From Arsenophonus nasoniae DSM 15247 (GTDB lineage: Bacteria > Pseudomonadota > Gammaproteobacteria > Enterobacterales > Enterobacteriaceae), in the NCBI RefSeq assembly GCF_000429565.1, contig NZ_AUCC01000018.1:1-46981 (forward strand): a DNA stretch of 46,981 nt. Reading direction: 5' to 3'. The position numbers and the translations under genes are program-made. Within the stretch, counting starts at the first letter, position 1. Each line of letters opens with the position of its first letter. Below are positions 1 through 10,565 of the stretch, piece by piece. The notes under the pieces are model-generated. The model was given only the letters and a program-made list of their open reading frames with translations. It made no database searches and was not told where the DNA came from.

Positions 1-127
1 GATATTGAAAAATCACTTTACCTTTTGGTGTTACGCGAACTGATAACCCCTCTCTGTCTGATTTAGTCACCATTTTAGCTTGTGGCTTACCATTTACCGC
101 TCTTAACCATGAATCACTTACCGCCAT
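1..127 (-). CDS. P4-type tyrosine integrase, N-terminus (partial, runs off the left edge)
   Basis: This is the first 42 codons of a site-specific recombinase that would integrate or excise a genomic island or prophage. The ATG is at 127-125, with a GGAG ribosome site at 140-137 separated by an A/T run. The visible peptide begins MAVSDSWLRAVNGKP and continues with a GLSVRVTPKGK motif. That pattern is typical of the N-terminal arm-DNA-binding domain (DUF4102 type) of P4-family integrases. The catalytic domain lies outside the window, so activity cannot be judged. The gene reads leftward, away from mukB, so any island cargo is expected to the left. No tRNA gene, the usual target of this family, is visible beside it. 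Family assignment is from motif recognition only. Confidence 0.82.
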   Translation of the reverse strand, partial: MAVSDSWLRAVNGKPQAKMVTKSDREGLSVRVTPKGKVIFQY

Positions 128-627
128 CTTTTTTTTCTCCTTGTGTCCAATCTTTTTATGATATTTCATGTACACCAATATGTACATAAATTTCATGACA
201 CAAGGATTATAATAGGTGACTAAAAACAGCTATTATATACTGAGATGGAAAATAAAAATGATATAAAACATAGTATTAATTATTAAATATCGACTATCGA
301 TGACGGTTAACGGCTATTGTTGATAGATATTTATTATTTGATACAAAAATAAATAATTTTTATATTTAAAAAATAATCATGTTTATAAATTAATTTAAAC
401 CTGTATTGACAAAGTAAATTTTCATTTAAAATAAAATCCCATAAATTTTAGATTTAATACTTATTAAAAAATTAAATTACCAATCCGCTATATTTAAAAT
501 ATAATCTTCGATCACTTTATTTTCAATTGCAATACATAATTTACTTTTAAAACAAACCTTTTATAAAAAAACCGCTATCATGAAATAGCGGTTATTAAAA
601 TATAAAAATAATTTTTTTGACTTGAAT
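128..627. other. AT-rich intergenic region between integrase and mukB
   Basis: About 500 bp without a credible gene on either strand and no tRNA fold. The integrase-proximal part holds a 9-bp inverted repeat (139-147 with 197-205, CCTTGTGTC/GACACAAGG) and two TGTACA hexamers at 169-174 and 181-186. These could be integrase arm or operator sites. The rest is featureless A/T until the mukB terminator at 570-593. Confidence 0.6.
570..593 (-). terminator. Rho-independent terminator of the muk operon
   Basis: A perfect 9-bp stem, AACCGCTAT (570-578) and ATAGCGGTT (585-593), encloses a 6-nt loop. On the minus strand it is followed by a T-rich run (complement of 561-569). It sits about 35 bp past the mukB stop codon. 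Confidence 0.8.
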
Positions 628-3600
628 TTAAGTGACAGCAGATGATATTTTTAACTGCTCGTCCTGTTGGCCAAAACCTTTTAAACCAACAACATGCACA
701 TGTTCTTGTTGGCCGAATACCTTCCGTACCAGCTTATAAGTCGTCCCTTTTTCCGGACTGATATTTTCAGGCGCAGCAATAATTAATTGCATTTTTAATC
801 GTTCGCAGAGTTCAAACAGGGTTGCAATCGATTTAGCATCCAATCGGGCCGCTTCATCCAGGAATAAAAACCTACATGGTAAAATATCTTTACCCCTTAA
901 TCGTTGTGATTCTTCTTCCCAACTTTGTACCACCATCACCAAAATTGACATGCCTGTACCAATCGCTTCGCCCGTTGATAGTGCTCCGCTTTCTGCTTTG
1001 AGCCAACCTTCCGAACCACGATTAACTTCAACATCCAGTTCCAGATAATTACGATAATCGAGTAACTCTTCGCCAATGGTTTGTGGCAGGCGTTGCCCAA
1101 TATCTAGCTGAGGGTTTAAACGCTGATAAAGTTTTGCCATCGCTTCAGAAAATGTCAGATTTTTATTTTTAAACAGATCCTGGTGATGTTCGTGCTCTTC
1201 TGACAATACATCAAGTAATGATTCATGGCTTTGTCTAATATTAACATTAAGTCGAACCCCATTTACCTGGCCAAAAGCAACTGACTGTAGCCCTTGGTTA
1301 AGCATGCGAATCCGATTTTGCTCACGATGAATTGTTTTACGGATAATATTTGCCACACTCTTAGCACTGATGGCTAATTTTTGTTCACGAGCGGTCAGTT
1401 CTTCGGTTAGACGCGCTAATTCAATTTCCATCTGTTCAATGGCATCAACCGGATCATCAGTGCGAATAATATCTTGTCGAATACGTTCACGTAAGTGTTG
1501 ATAAACCGCAATAAAAAACGCTATTTTGCGTTCAGGCCGTTTAAGATCTTCAGAGGCACGTAATGCATCCCGTAAATGTTCATTATCCGCGACCGCTTGT
1601 CTAAGCGCGCCTAGCGCTTTATCTGACATCGAACGTAAACTATCGCCATCCATATAAGCCAATTCACGCCGATGTAAACGACGCTCAACACCGTTGTCCC
1701 TGACCATTTGCATAACAGCACACCAACCGGATTTACCTGATACAACCTGCTCGCGCAGTTGGTAATAATCCCGCTCTAATTTACGTAATTTTTTCTGCCA
1801 ATTGTCCATTTCAGCTTCACAAAATGCGATCTGTTTTTCTAATTGATTGATGCGCGAGCGATTAGCATTTACTGCTGCATAAAGTTGGTCTCGGCGTTCA
1901 CGAGCCCGTTTTTCTGCATTACTATCTGCCTGAACGCCAATCGCTTTTATTTCAGCCTCTAATTCTCTTAGCATATCCTGCTTAGTTTCAAAAGAGCTAC
2001 GCAATGAAGCTAATAGTTGATTAAATTGCGCGGTTTTACTTTGTTGCTGCTTTAGTTGTTCCCGTGTCTGACTACGCTCTTTTTCTGCCTTTTCTAAACG
2101 CTGTCGGAGTTTATTATTTAAATCAGTATCTTCTGTCAGCATTTCGGTCGAATCGCTATAACTAAAATGTGCTCGACGTTGTAAAACTTCAATTAAAGCG
2201 AACGTTTGCTGTTTCGATTGTTGCTGTAACTGTTTGACTTGTTCATATTCATTACGCAATTGCTCATGTTGTTCAGGATCGCTTTGCAAGACATTAGCTA
2301 TCGGTTCTAACTTGGCCAACGATTTTGCATGTTTATGCAAAAAATGCCCCGCTTCTTCGGCCTCTGCAAGCGCTGCACGGATCTCTGCAATGCGATCGAC
2401 TAGCGTTTCATCCATTAGCAAATTAACTTGTGGCAACAAGCGGTTCAAACTGGATAACCGCGCTTTGATCGCAGTATGTTGCTTTTTTTGTTGTTGTGTC
2501 TGATCTTCAAATTGTGCTAACTGGCGCTCTAGTTCATTTCTACGTTGGTTTAAAGAACGAATTTCAGCTTCTGGATCAGCGTCAAAAACCACCGCCAGAT
2601 GTTTGCCAATAAAACCACTAAATGCATGATGAGCACGTTGTAATTTTTGCATATCAAAAGAGAGAGTTGCATAGCGTTCAGCTAAGCTATCTCTCTGCTG
2701 GTTCAACATTTCCAGTTGATTTTCACGTGCCGCCCGACCAAATAAGGGGACTGCAGGATAACGAGAAAAACGCCATTGACGCTCTGAAGATCGAATTAAT
2801 ACAGCCTGATCAAATTCTTCCGCATGAAACACACTATCATCAAAAGATTGCGGATCGCCTTCAATAAAATAGACATCATCCGGGCATTCGACTATCAATT
2901 CATTCAATTGTGGCTGAATTTTTGCTAGTTCAGGAACCACAATACCATGTCTGGCTGGACCATAGAGCGCTGAAAAATAGGGCGCATCATCGATAGTAAT
3001 ATCATCATAAATTTCTGATAACAAAACACCACCAAGACGTTCAGCCAAGCCAAGTAAGCGATTATCATCAGCACCACTGGGTTGACTAAGATGGGCTATC
3101 TGTTGCTCTAATTCACGCTTTTGACTGGCGACTTCATCGCGTTCAACGGTTATTTCCCGTTCTTGTTCTAATAATTGCTGTAGATGCTCGGTAATTTCAT
3201 GACTATGGCTAAAACTATCATTAGCCTGTGCGGTTAATTGATTAAGCGCATCTTGGGCTGCTAGCCAAATAGGTGCTTTTTGGGTTAACGTCTGAATTTG
3301 CTGTTTGATCTGCTCAAGTTCTTGCCGCATTAACATGCGATGCTCATTACTTTCATTAACAGAAATACTTAGTTCTTCTTGCTGTGCTTCTAATTGTTCA
3401 AGTAATGTCGTCAGTTCATCGGGTTGATATTGTTGCTCAGAATATTGGCAAAATTCAGCTAAAATACGTTCAGCATCCTGCCGACTATTCAGTTTTTGCT
3501 CCAGTTCGGCTAATTGCATTTGTAGCGGCTCAATGCGCTGAGCAAGATGTTGCTGGGAAGCCCAGTCGCGCAATAGTTCACGAGCTTTTTGATACGCCTT

Positions 3601-5076
3601 ATCTCGTTTTACCTCGCCAACAATATTTTTAACTAAGTTATAGGCCTGGTCAAATTGGTTAGTGGCCGCATCAATCACACTGATTTTCTGAGTCAGTGCT
3701 AGCAATTTTTCCGTATGCTGTTGCTCTTTTTGCTCAAAACTTGTTAAAAATTGCTCAACATTATTTGGCGTTAGTTTAGCCAATTGGCAAATTTTCTTTG
3801 CTCGTTCCAGCGCTTGCTGGGCTTTTTGATATTGGATGGCACGCGTCTGCTGAACATCTAATGCTTGCTGGTAATCAGCCAGTTGACTTTTTATCTCATC
3901 AACTTCTAATTCTGCCGCTTCAACGTTGGCTTCAAGCTCAGTTTGCTGCTCGACCGCTTGCTCAACAACTTCAGTTTGTTCTTCCAGACGATAAGTTATC
4001 TCTTCAATATCGGCCTGATAACGATCAATTTTTTCCTGCTGGCGTACTGCTGCTTGTACAAGCCCCAAATGATCGCTGGCTGCTTGAAAATCCACCTCTA
4101 AATTTAACGAAGAACCATTTTGTTCATCCAGCTCTCGTACCATTTCAACATGACGAGTTTGGGCAGCAATCAGTTGTTTACGGCCATCAAATAATTCAGC
4201 CCGAACAGCAAGAGCACTATCGAGATGCACTCGCCGTTCATTAGCATGACGCATATAATCAGCAGAAACGTAATCTGTTGCTTCATTAATTAACCGTCTA
4301 AATAAATCACTATCAGACTGAGTGACCCGGATTGCTTCAAGGGTTAATCTATTTTCCCGCAAAGCTGCTTCCATATCCTGAAAGGCTTTTCGCACCCCGC
4401 TATTCTCAGGCAAAAGATAATCACGTAAGGAACGCGTAATGGCGCTTGAAATTCCACCGTATAAAGAAGCTTCAATTAAGCGATAAAATTTGCTCCTGTC
4501 ACTCGATGATCTTAATCGTTTAGGAATAATACCCAGATCAAATAACTGAGCATGATAATCAGTGATTGAATTAAATTGTTTAAACTGCACACCTTCAATT
4601 GCATCCACTTGATCTTTTAAATCGTTTAAACCAATCACACGCGCTTGACGCTCTTCAACTTGCTCAGTCAAGATATGCGTTGGTAACATTGCAGTAGGTA
4701 ATCCTTGGATTATGAAAGGTTTTATATCAACTTTTTTATCACGACCGGCAATTTGTTGTAAGCGAACACCGACTAAAATACGTTGATGGCGAGAATTCAT
4801 TACGTCCAAAATTGAATAACAAACCCCTGGGCGTAATTTTCCATGCAACCCTTTATCCCGCGATGCTGAAGTCGCACCCGCTTCGGTGGTATTACGAAAA
4901 TGCAATAAGGTTAAATCAGGGATCATGGCGGTAATAAATGCCGCCATAGTGGTCGATTTACCGGCACCATTACCACCAGATAGCGTCGTTACTAACTCAT
5001 CCAAATCAAACGTTCTGGCAAAAAAGCCGTTCCAATTGATGAGCGTGAGTGAGCGAAACTTGCCTCGTTCTAACAT
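628..5076 (-). CDS. mukB: Chromosome partition protein MukB (SMC-like condensin subunit)
   Basis: MukB is the SMC-like ATPase of the MukBEF condensin, which organises and segregates the nucleoid. The 1482-aa product is close to the 1486 aa of E. coli and nearly identical at the N-terminus. The Walker A motif GGNGAGKST is at about residues 34-42. Long glutamine- and glutamate-rich coiled coils flank a central hinge. The C-terminal head has an [10 protein letters not shown] signature and a Walker B sequence [10 protein letters not shown]. The ATG at 5076 has a GGAGG site inside the end of mukE, only 2 bp after its stop. It is the last gene of the cmoM-mukF-mukE-mukB operon and is followed by a terminator. 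It appears intact. Confidence 0.98.
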   Translation of the reverse strand: MLERGKFRSLTLINWNGFFARTFDLDELVTTLSGGNGAGKSTTMAAFITAMIPDLTLLHFRNTTEAGATSASRDKGLHGKLRPGVCYSILDVMNSRHQRILVGVRLQQIAGRDKKVDIKPFIIQGLPTAMLPTHILTEQVEERQARVIGLNDLKDQVDAIEGVQFKQFNSITDYHAQLFDLGIIPKRLRSSSDRSKFYRLIEASLYGGISSAITRSLRDYLLPENSGVRKAFQDMEAALRENRLTLEAIRVTQSDSDLFRRLINEATDYVSADYMRHANERRVHLDSALAVRAELFDGRKQLIAAQTRHVEMVRELDEQNGSSLNLEVDFQAASDHLGLVQAAVRQQEKIDRYQADIEEITYRLEEQTEVVEQAVEQQTELEANVEAAELEVDEIKSQLADYQQALDVQQTRAIQYQKAQQALERAKKICQLAKLTPNNVEQFLTSFEQKEQQHTEKLLALTQKISVIDAATNQFDQAYNLVKNIVGEVKRDKAYQKARELLRDWASQQHLAQRIEPLQMQLAELEQKLNSRQDAERILAEFCQYSEQQYQPDELTTLLEQLEAQQEELSISVNESNEHRMLMRQELEQIKQQIQTLTQKAPIWLAAQDALNQLTAQANDSFSHSHEITEHLQQLLEQEREITVERDEVASQKRELEQQIAHLSQPSGADDNRLLGLAERLGGVLLSEIYDDITIDDAPYFSALYGPARHGIVVPELAKIQPQLNELIVECPDDVYFIEGDPQSFDDSVFHAEEFDQAVLIRSSERQWRFSRYPAVPLFGRAARENQLEMLNQQRDSLAERYATLSFDMQKLQRAHHAFSGFIGKHLAVVFDADPEAEIRSLNQRRNELERQLAQFEDQTQQQKKQHTAIKARLSSLNRLLPQVNLLMDETLVDRIAEIRAALAEAEEAGHFLHKHAKSLAKLEPIANVLQSDPEQHEQLRNEYEQVKQLQQQSKQQTFALIEVLQRRAHFSYSDSTEMLTEDTDLNNKLRQRLEKAEKERSQTREQLKQQQSKTAQFNQLLASLRSSFETKQDMLRELEAEIKAIGVQADSNAEKRARERRDQLYAAVNANRSRINQLEKQIAFCEAEMDNWQKKLRKLERDYYQLREQVVSGKSGWCAVMQMVRDNGVERRLHRRELAYMDGDSLRSMSDKALGALRQAVADNEHLRDALRASEDLKRPERKIAFFIAVYQHLRERIRQDIIRTDDPVDAIEQMEIELARLTEELTAREQKLAISAKSVANIIRKTIHREQNRIRMLNQGLQSVAFGQVNGVRLNVNIRQSHESLLDVLSEEHEHHQDLFKNKNLTFSEAMAKLYQRLNPQLDIGQRLPQTIGEELLDYRNYLELDVEVNRGSEGWLKAESGALSTGEAIGTGMSILVMVVQSWEEESQRLRGKDILPCRFLFLDEAARLDAKSIATLFELCERLKMQLIIAAPENISPEKGTTYKLVRKVFGQQEHVHVVGLKGFGQQDEQLKISSAVT

Positions 5077-5078
5077 AG

Positions 5079-5786
5079 CTATTCATCCTCCGCTTCATCT
5101 TCTTCACTATCATTACTTTCGTTATCTTTTAACGCTAAGTTATCTTTCAACGACATCGCTTCGCCATCACGGATCATGCGTAATTGGGCTTGTTGTGGAT
5201 CATCGCCACTACGCACATCAGCACCAAAACGAAAAACAGATTCGGTGATCATAAAACGCTGACTGTCATTTTGTAAAAAATGAACCATTCCTAATCGGCG
5301 TAGACGATTAAGCGAAGTGCGCAGCTTTTCTTGTAATTTTTGTTTATCCAAATCGGTACCTGTCGAGCGCTGATTAACAAACTTAAGTAGTTTGCTTTCA
5401 TCCGCTAGGGATAATAGCTCTTCAAACAGTTCCTGCGCAGTAAATATGCCCTGATTAGAGAGTCTTTCCGGACTTAAATAAAGATAACAAAGAATTTTAC
5501 CAACCATCATATCTAATTCAGATAAAACTGAGCGAGGAATCAATGTGGTCGAACGTGGCCGTAAATAGAAAAAACCTTCTGGCGCGCGGATCAACTCAAC
5601 ATTATAGCGAGCATAAAAAGCGGTTAATTCCTGCTCAAAATCCATCAAAAAGGCGTGATTATCCAAATCATCAATGCCAATATGACGCCCGGCTCGAAGC
5701 TGGCTATCCAATTCAGGGAAAAGAGAGCTGACTAAAGCTTGTGCCAATTTTACTGGCATAAATTGTTCAATATTTGTCGATGACAT
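5079..5786 (-). CDS. mukE: Chromosome partition protein MukE
   Basis: MukE is the small accessory (KITE-type) subunit that binds MukF and modulates the MukB ATPase. The family start is the ATG at 5786, giving [18 protein letters not shown] and 235 aa (E. coli 234). A 9-codon upstream extension in frame is not conserved and was rejected. The gene overlaps the end of mukF by 20 nt, an arrangement typical of translational coupling in this operon, with AAGG about 9 nt before the start. The core [20 protein letters not shown] is conserved. The C-terminal tail is acidic (SEEDEAEDE), as in relatives. Confidence 0.97.
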   Translation of the reverse strand: MSSTNIEQFMPVKLAQALVSSLFPELDSQLRAGRHIGIDDLDNHAFLMDFEQELTAFYARYNVELIRAPEGFFYLRPRSTTLIPRSVLSELDMMVGKILCYLYLSPERLSNQGIFTAQELFEELLSLADESKLLKFVNQRSTGTDLDKQKLQEKLRTSLNRLRRLGMVHFLQNDSQRFMITESVFRFGADVRSGDDPQQAQLRMIRDGEAMSLKDNLALKDNESNDSEEDEAEDE

Positions 5787-7089
5787 GTGCCTGTACCTTG
5801 GCTCCGTAATCATTAATCGCTAACCATTCAGGATGGATGCCTGAGAAATCCGCTTCTGCTATACCTAATTTAACTGCCTGATCAACAATAATACGCGCCA
5901 CATCAAAATGCCGTTTCTGTGGATATTTAGTCAAGTAATCACGCAAAATTAAACCAATATCAAGTGGATGTTGATCCTTCTTATAACCCGCTAATGCCTG
6001 CTCCATCATTTCAATCAGTTGTTCATTAATCTCATTAAATTCTTCATATTCCAGTTCAGTTGGCAACTCACCCGTCACTTCTTCATTACTCAATACCAGA
6101 TCTTCATCACGCACATCAAATAATCGTTCAGCATTGGCTACCGTTAATGCCCAAGGATCGGCAAAATAATTTTGCACGGATAGACGTAAGCGCTGCGAGA
6201 ATATTCTGTTTTTATCCATATCAATGGCAGTACGTATAAATTTGTGCACATGACGATCATAACCAATCCAGAGATCAATTGATTGCTGACCCCAGCTAAT
6301 AATTCGATCAAGCTTACTTTGTAGATCAAATACTAGCTTATCAACCAATTCTGAACCACCTCCATTCATATTTGCCTCTTGGATGCGTAACAAATTGGTC
6401 TGTAATTTATCACCCGCTGCTTCCAGCGTGTCTTGTAATTCACGTAATGTGCCTGAAGTCTCCGTTAATAGTTGTTCACAATTGGCAATTGCTGCCTGCC
6501 AATCCTGACTAAGTAGTGCAGAGATATCTTCCTTAACACTATTTTGCTGTTCATCCATCACACGCTGCGACATATCAATACTGTCAAAAATTTCTGCCAC
6601 TGAATATTTTAATGGCGCAAAGACATGGCGATGCCAATGAAATTCATCTCCACCTTCTTCTGCCGCATCTGCCGCTCGACTTAATTCACCAGCTACAATC
6701 GAAAGTTGCATCGATAAACGTAGGGAAGAAAATTCCCGCTGGCGAATATAATAATCACTGATGCCTATACCGAGTGGCGTTAAACGATAAATGGCATTAC
6801 CTTCAATGATTTCACTAGAAAAACGATTAAATAATTTCTGTCGTACCATATCGTTAATTGCATTATTCGCTCTGGCAGTAACGGTTTCAGCAGTCTGCTC
6901 GAATCCTTTACTGACTTCACGAAAAGCATCAATTAATTCACCTTCACTCATTTCACCATCAAGCCGCTCGCTATTAAGGACAGCAACAGCTAATAAAAAG
7001 GCCAGACGCTCAGCAGGTAATGATATAGAAAAATCATTTTTCCGCGCCCAGGATACCAATTCCGGCACAGTCTGGGAAAATTCACTCAT
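5767..7089 (-). CDS. mukF: Chromosome partition protein MukF (kleisin)
   Basis: MukF is the kleisin that bridges the MukB heads and dimerises through its N-terminal winged-helix domain. The 440-aa product equals the E. coli length and begins [20 protein letters not shown]. The middle is helical, and the C-terminal part, near the end of the protein, contacts the MukB cap. The ATG at 7089 follows AAGGATGAATT, a good ribosome site, 11 bp downstream of the cmoM stop. The 3' end overlaps mukE. No frameshift or odd composition is seen. Confidence 0.98.
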   Translation of the reverse strand: MSEFSQTVPELVSWARKNDFSISLPAERLAFLLAVAVLNSERLDGEMSEGELIDAFREVSKGFEQTAETVTARANNAINDMVRQKLFNRFSSEIIEGNAIYRLTPLGIGISDYYIRQREFSSLRLSMQLSIVAGELSRAADAAEEGGDEFHWHRHVFAPLKYSVAEIFDSIDMSQRVMDEQQNSVKEDISALLSQDWQAAIANCEQLLTETSGTLRELQDTLEAAGDKLQTNLLRIQEANMNGGGSELVDKLVFDLQSKLDRIISWGQQSIDLWIGYDRHVHKFIRTAIDMDKNRIFSQRLRLSVQNYFADPWALTVANAERLFDVRDEDLVLSNEEVTGELPTELEYEEFNEINEQLIEMMEQALAGYKKDQHPLDIGLILRDYLTKYPQKRHFDVARIIVDQAVKLGIAEADFSGIHPEWLAINDYGAKVQAHVIDKY

Positions 7090-7100
7090 AATTCATCCTT

Positions 7101-7877
7101 TCACATAGACTTGCATGCCATAACATGAATATAGCGCCCCAGATTAATATAGGGTTGTTGTCGACAGTAGCGCTGCTCTAAAGCAAGCAACGCCGGAAAA
7201 TCTTTATTTTGTAACTGACGGTTTTGTAGATAATCATGAAAAACCCGTACACCTGTTTTACCAACTATTTTAAAGTCAAATTCTTCTAACCATTGATATA
7301 CTGTTTCTGGTAATAACGGATTTAGGGGGGTAAGTGAACGTTTGCGGCGACGCTGAATATTAGGTGTCGCTAAATGGAAGTTACCCAATACAGCATTTCT
7401 CATCACCAACCCATTCGCATTATAAAACATGATAGAAAATGCGCCACCTGGGTTAATTATATCCGCTAGCGTTTTTATTGCCGATTTTTGTTCATTGATC
7501 CATTCAATCACTGCATGAAACAGTACTAAATCAACGGCGCCCGTTGCTGTTAAAGATTGAGCAATATCCTGAAAGGAAGCGTGAACAAATCGCATGTTAT
7601 GGCTTACTTTTTTTTCTTCAGCCAACAATCTGGCGCGTTCAACCATCGTTGAAGATATATCACAAACGATAACTTGATGTCCCATCGCAGCCAACTTGCA
7701 AGCAAAAAGACCTTCTCCTCCACCGGCGTCCAATATCTTTAATGGTTTACTGGGTAATAAATCAAGCAGAGAGTTTAAATCCTGCCAAATAACTGCTTCG
7801 CGTATTTTTCCTTTAGTTGTGCCATAAATATTTTGTGTAAACTTATCTGCAATGTCATCAAAATTGCGATCTACCAT
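7101..7877 (-). CDS. cmoM: tRNA uridine-34 5-carboxymethoxy methyltransferase CmoM
   Basis: CmoM (formerly SmtA) methylates the carboxyl of cmo5U at the wobble position of certain tRNAs, using S-adenosylmethionine. The 258-aa product has the class I methyltransferase glycine loop LDAGGGEG at about residues 49-56. It also carries the family strings NIYGTTKGK and GKTGVRVFHDYL. I chose the ATG at 7877 because it matches the family start (VDRNFDDIA) and has GAGG 9 nt upstream. The longer reading would start at a TTG with no ribosome site. It leads the muk operon and is divergent from elyC, so the operon promoter probably lies in 7878-8077. Confidence 0.95.
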   Translation of the reverse strand: MVDRNFDDIADKFTQNIYGTTKGKIREAVIWQDLNSLLDLLPSKPLKILDAGGGEGLFACKLAAMGHQVIVCDISSTMVERARLLAEEKKVSHNMRFVHASFQDIAQSLTATGAVDLVLFHAVIEWINEQKSAIKTLADIINPGGAFSIMFYNANGLVMRNAVLGNFHLATPNIQRRRKRSLTPLNPLLPETVYQWLEEFDFKIVGKTGVRVFHDYLQNRQLQNKDFPALLALEQRYCRQQPYINLGRYIHVMACKSM

Positions 7878-8077
7878 GAAAAAATACCTCGATAACAACT
7901 ATTATAAAACTTAATCGCCATTGATGATAAAAAATACCTATTTAACCAACACTAAGATAATAAAAAATAATAGCAATCTTTGTTGAAAATAATTTTTATA
8001 TTAACAATTCATTAAACTAGTATCTATATGATCGAATATACCACACACTTGATAAATTCATTAACTAGGGTTGAAAT

Positions 8078-8884
8078 ATGTTGTTTACATTAAAAAAATA
8101 TCTTGGGGCGCTTTTAATGCCATTACCGCTCATCATTTTAGTAAGTTTTATCGGATTAATACTATTATGGTTCACTCACTGGCAAAAAAGCGGCAAATGT
8201 TTAATCTCTTTTAGCTGGTTGGCGCTGTTATTACTAGGCATACAGCCTATTGCCGACAAATTACTACTGTCAACGGAAGCTCCCTTTAATAAGCGTTATG
8301 AACTATTACACCCTAAACAAACAATCCAATATATCGTAGTACTTGGAGGCGGATTTACTTACAACCCTGATTGGCCACCAAGTGCTAACCTTATTAATAA
8401 TAGCCTAGCAAGAGTGACGGAAGGAATTCGCCTCTATCTTCAACATTCCGGTGCTAAATTAATTTTTACAGGCGGTCGCGGTAATAATATGATCAGTAAT
8501 GCTGAAGTGGCAGCAAAAGTCGCATTATCATTAGGTGTACCTGAAACAGATTTAATTACCTTAACTGAACCTAGAGATACAGAAGAAGAAGCCTTGGAAG
8601 TGGAAAAAATCGTTGGCAAACAACCTTTTCTATTGGTAACTTCAGCTAATCATATGGCACGTGCTGAACATTTCTTTCTTGCTAGAAATATGCACCCCAT
8701 CACTGCACCAGCCAATCAACTTGCCATTACTTCACCATTACAGCCCTGGGAAAGAATTTTTCCTTCTGCTTACTATTTTTCCCATTCAGAACGTGCTTGG
8801 TATGAATTTATTGGTTCAGTATGGCAAGCAATAAAAATTAACAATACTCAACCTCTAATGCATAGTTCTAATGTAGCGAAATAA
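8078..8884 (+). CDS. elyC: Envelope biogenesis factor ElyC (DUF218 membrane protein)
   Basis: ElyC (YcbC) is an inner-membrane protein needed for normal peptidoglycan assembly at low temperature. It is linked to undecaprenyl-phosphate lipid-carrier metabolism in E. coli. The 268-aa product has two N-terminal hydrophobic segments (about residues 10-32 and 42-57). These are followed by the DUF218 domain starting at IQYIVVLGGG (about 83-92) with the later motif KLIFTGGRG. The start ATG follows AGGG 7 nt upstream. It is convergent with kdsB, 32 bp away, and divergent from cmoM. Length matches the family (259 aa in E. coli) with a slightly longer tail. Confidence 0.93.
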   Translation: MLFTLKKYLGALLMPLPLIILVSFIGLILLWFTHWQKSGKCLISFSWLALLLLGIQPIADKLLLSTEAPFNKRYELLHPKQTIQYIVVLGGGFTYNPDWPPSANLINNSLARVTEGIRLYLQHSGAKLIFTGGRGNNMISNAEVAAKVALSLGVPETDLITLTEPRDTEEEALEVEKIVGKQPFLLVTSANHMARAEHFFLARNMHPITAPANQLAITSPLQPWERIFPSAYYFSHSERAWYEFIGSVWQAIKINNTQPLMHSSNVAK

Positions 8885-8916
8885 ACCGTTACATAATAGC
8901 TAACAGCCGTATAATT

Positions 8917-9666
8917 TTAAGCAGGGAAAAACATTTTCCGAACAGCATCAAGATCCTGCTGGTTATCTACTCCATGCCCTGGTGTTTTAACGGCTAGCGC
9001 AACATGAATTTTCTCGCCATACCAGAGTACACGCAACTGCTCAAGCATTTCTATCGTCTCTAACGGGCTTATTGGCCATTGAATATAACGCCGAATAAAA
9101 CCCGCTCGATATGCATAAATACCAATATGACGTAAAAAGTGCTGCCCAATTTCCATTTTGCTAACTGCAAAGCGATCTCGTTCCCAGGGTATTGCCGCTC
9201 TGGAAAAATATAAAGCATTACTCTGTTTATCTGTTACGACTTTTACAATAGCCGGATCAAATACTTCCTCTGGACTGTTAATAGGAGAGGCTAAGGTTGC
9301 CATACCGACGTTATTTAGCATTAGATTGTTAGCTAACTGATTAATTATTTCTGGTGGAATTAAAGGTTCATCACCTTGAACATTGATAATAATTTCTTCA
9401 TCAGAAAATTTATATTTTTCAATAACTTCCGCCAATCTTTCAGTGCCTGATTGATGGGCTGGGTCGGTCATACAGACTTCACCATTGGCTGCTTTCACCA
9501 CATCAAATACAGCCTGATGATCAGTCGCCACAATAACACGCGTCGCATCTGACATTAGCGCTCTTTCCATTACCCTAATAATCATAGGTTTTCCATGAAT
9601 ATCAGCTAACGGCTTGCCCGGTAAGCGATTAGAAGCAAAACGCGCCGGAATAATAACTGTAAACAT
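8917..9666 (-). CDS. kdsB: 3-deoxy-manno-octulosonate cytidylyltransferase KdsB
   Basis: KdsB activates Kdo with CTP to form CMP-Kdo, the donor for the inner core of lipopolysaccharide. The 249-aa product carries the nucleotide-binding motif [15 protein letters not shown] near residues 6-20. It also has [20 protein letters not shown] and [12 protein letters not shown], all diagnostic. Two in-frame starts exist, at 9681 and 9666. I chose 9666, which aligns with the family N-terminus (MFTVIIPAR for MSFVVIIPAR) and lies 1 bp after the ycaR stop. The gene is probably translated by coupling from ycaR, since its own ribosome site is weak. Confidence 0.96.
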   Translation of the reverse strand: MFTVIIPARFASNRLPGKPLADIHGKPMIIRVMERALMSDATRVIVATDHQAVFDVVKAANGEVCMTDPAHQSGTERLAEVIEKYKFSDEEIIINVQGDEPLIPPEIINQLANNLMLNNVGMATLASPINSPEEVFDPAIVKVVTDKQSNALYFSRAAIPWERDRFAVSKMEIGQHFLRHIGIYAYRAGFIRRYIQWPISPLETIEMLEQLRVLWYGEKIHVALAVKTPGHGVDNQQDLDAVRKMFFPA

Positions 9667-9667
9667 G

Positions 9668-9847
9668 TTACTTTTCTTCATCTAAAGGCAACTCACGAGC
9701 TTCTTCTCTTAATAAAACAGGTATGTTATTGCGTACAGGATAAGCAAGATGATCAAATTTACAGATAAGCTCTAGATTTTGTTTATCATAGATTAGTTTG
9801 CCATGACAAATAGGACAAGCAATAATATCAAGTAGGCGGTGATCCAT
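9668..9847 (-). CDS. ycaR: Trm112-like small protein YcaR
   Basis: A 59-aa protein beginning [18 protein letters not shown], matching YcaR of E. coli (60 aa, Trm112/UPF0434 family). The CPIC pair resembles half of a zinc-binding site. The partner cysteine, in [11 protein letters not shown], is single, as in E. coli YcaR. The exact function is not established. The ATG at 9847 has GGGGA 5 nt upstream, and the stop lies 1 bp before the kdsB start, as in other enterobacteria. A promoter candidate lies at 9884-9912. Confidence 0.93.
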   Translation of the reverse strand: MDHRLLDIIACPICHGKLIYDKQNLELICKFDHLAYPVRNNIPVLLREEARELPLDEEK

Positions 9848-9883
9848 ACATTCCCCATCAAAAACATCATTTTAGATGAAACT

Positions 9884-9912
9884 AGGATAGCACAAGCATG
9901 CATCACCGTTAA
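9884..9912 (-). promoter_or_regulatory. Candidate sigma-70 promoter for ycaR-kdsB
   Basis: On the minus strand a TTAACG -35 (9912-9907), a 17-nt spacer and a TATCCT -10 (9889-9884) preceded by TGC form an extended -10 arrangement 37 nt ahead of the ycaR start. Two positions of each hexamer deviate from consensus, so this is a prediction. Confidence 0.4.
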
Positions 9913-9935
9913 CTTTAATCTCTGCCCTGATAAGT

Positions 9936-9957
9936 ATTTGTCAATTTTTTGACAAAT
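9936..9957. repeat. Inverted repeat between the cold-shock gene and ycaR
   Basis: Nine-bp arms ATTTGTCAA (9936-9944) and TTGACAAAT (9949-9957) around a 4-nt loop. They lie 18 bp past the stop of the cold-shock-like gene. It may be a weak terminator, though no T-run follows on the minus strand, or an operator for ycaR. Confidence 0.5.
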
Positions 9958-9974
9958 TGGCAGCGGATGATGGT

Positions 9975-10196
9975 TTAAAATTCATAAGCGATAACATCAG
10001 CAGCAGCAATACCATAAGCGTTACGCGTAATTGAAAATTCAACACACTGGCCTTCTTTAAGCCACTTATTTTTGGTGTTCGCAATAGCTCGACGATTAAC
10101 ATAGATATCTTGACCGCCATTGACAGGAGAGATAAATCCATAGCCCTCTTTTACATCAAACCATTTTACGCGACCCATTTGTAATTGAAATGTCAT
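9975..10196 (-). CDS. Divergent cold-shock-domain protein
   Basis: A 73-aa single-domain protein of the CspA family, expected to bind single-stranded RNA or DNA in the cytoplasm. The start ATG at 10196 has AGGAG 8 nt upstream; the longer GTG reading contains this ribosome site and was rejected. The sequence GRVKWFDVKEGYGFISP is a good CSD start with an RNP1-like EGYGFI. The RNP2 position, normally VFVHF, reads IYVNR, losing the aromatic and histidine that contact nucleic acid. Nucleic-acid binding may therefore be altered. It stands between lpxK and ycaR, where E. coli carries ycaQ, and does not match an E. coli Csp well enough for a symbol. Confidence 0.85.
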   Translation of the reverse strand: MTFQLQMGRVKWFDVKEGYGFISPVNGGQDIYVNRRAIANTKNKWLKEGQCVEFSITRNAYGIAAADVIAYEF

Positions 10197-10565
10197 AATA
10201 AAACTCCTTTTGTTCACTAGGAGACAAAATTTTATTTTCCCCTAATGCTCCCTACTCTTTTATTAAGCTTTCGATAGAAACCCCATTTTTCTTTTACCAA
10301 ATACCCTTAATGTCAGAGTAGTATTATTATACTAATAAAACACTAACGCATTAGTGTCTCTTGTTATCTAGAATTCATTTAAATGGCAAACAACATTACA
10401 ATAAACCAAATTATTCATTACTAAAATTTATCAATCAAACTTGATACCGAATAAAATTAAAGGATTTTGTCTTAATGAAATAATAGCTGGCGTGGTATTA
10501 ATGAAATGATGTCACTATATTCCTAACTAGATTTGACTTATAAATAACATGATAATGTTATCATT
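10197..10565. other. Long leader/intergenic region upstream of the cold-shock-like gene
   Basis: About 370 bp without a gene. A TATAAT hexamer on the minus strand (10331-10326) is a possible -10 but lacks a good -35. A 7-bp inverted repeat (ACACTAA 10340-10346, TTAGTGT 10351-10357) lies just upstream, with a TTTTATT run on the minus-strand side. A promoter there would give a leader of about 125 nt, which would fit the long cold-regulated leaders of csp genes. This is inference. Confidence 0.4.

Noticed and set aside
128-627. tRNA gene as integrase target
   Set aside because: No cloverleaf or conserved tRNA loop sequence was found on either strand in this stretch.
3798-4244. 148-codon plus-strand frame inside mukB
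   Set aside because: It lies fully antisense to the coiled-coil region of mukB, has no recognised motif, and its composition is explained by the opposite frame.
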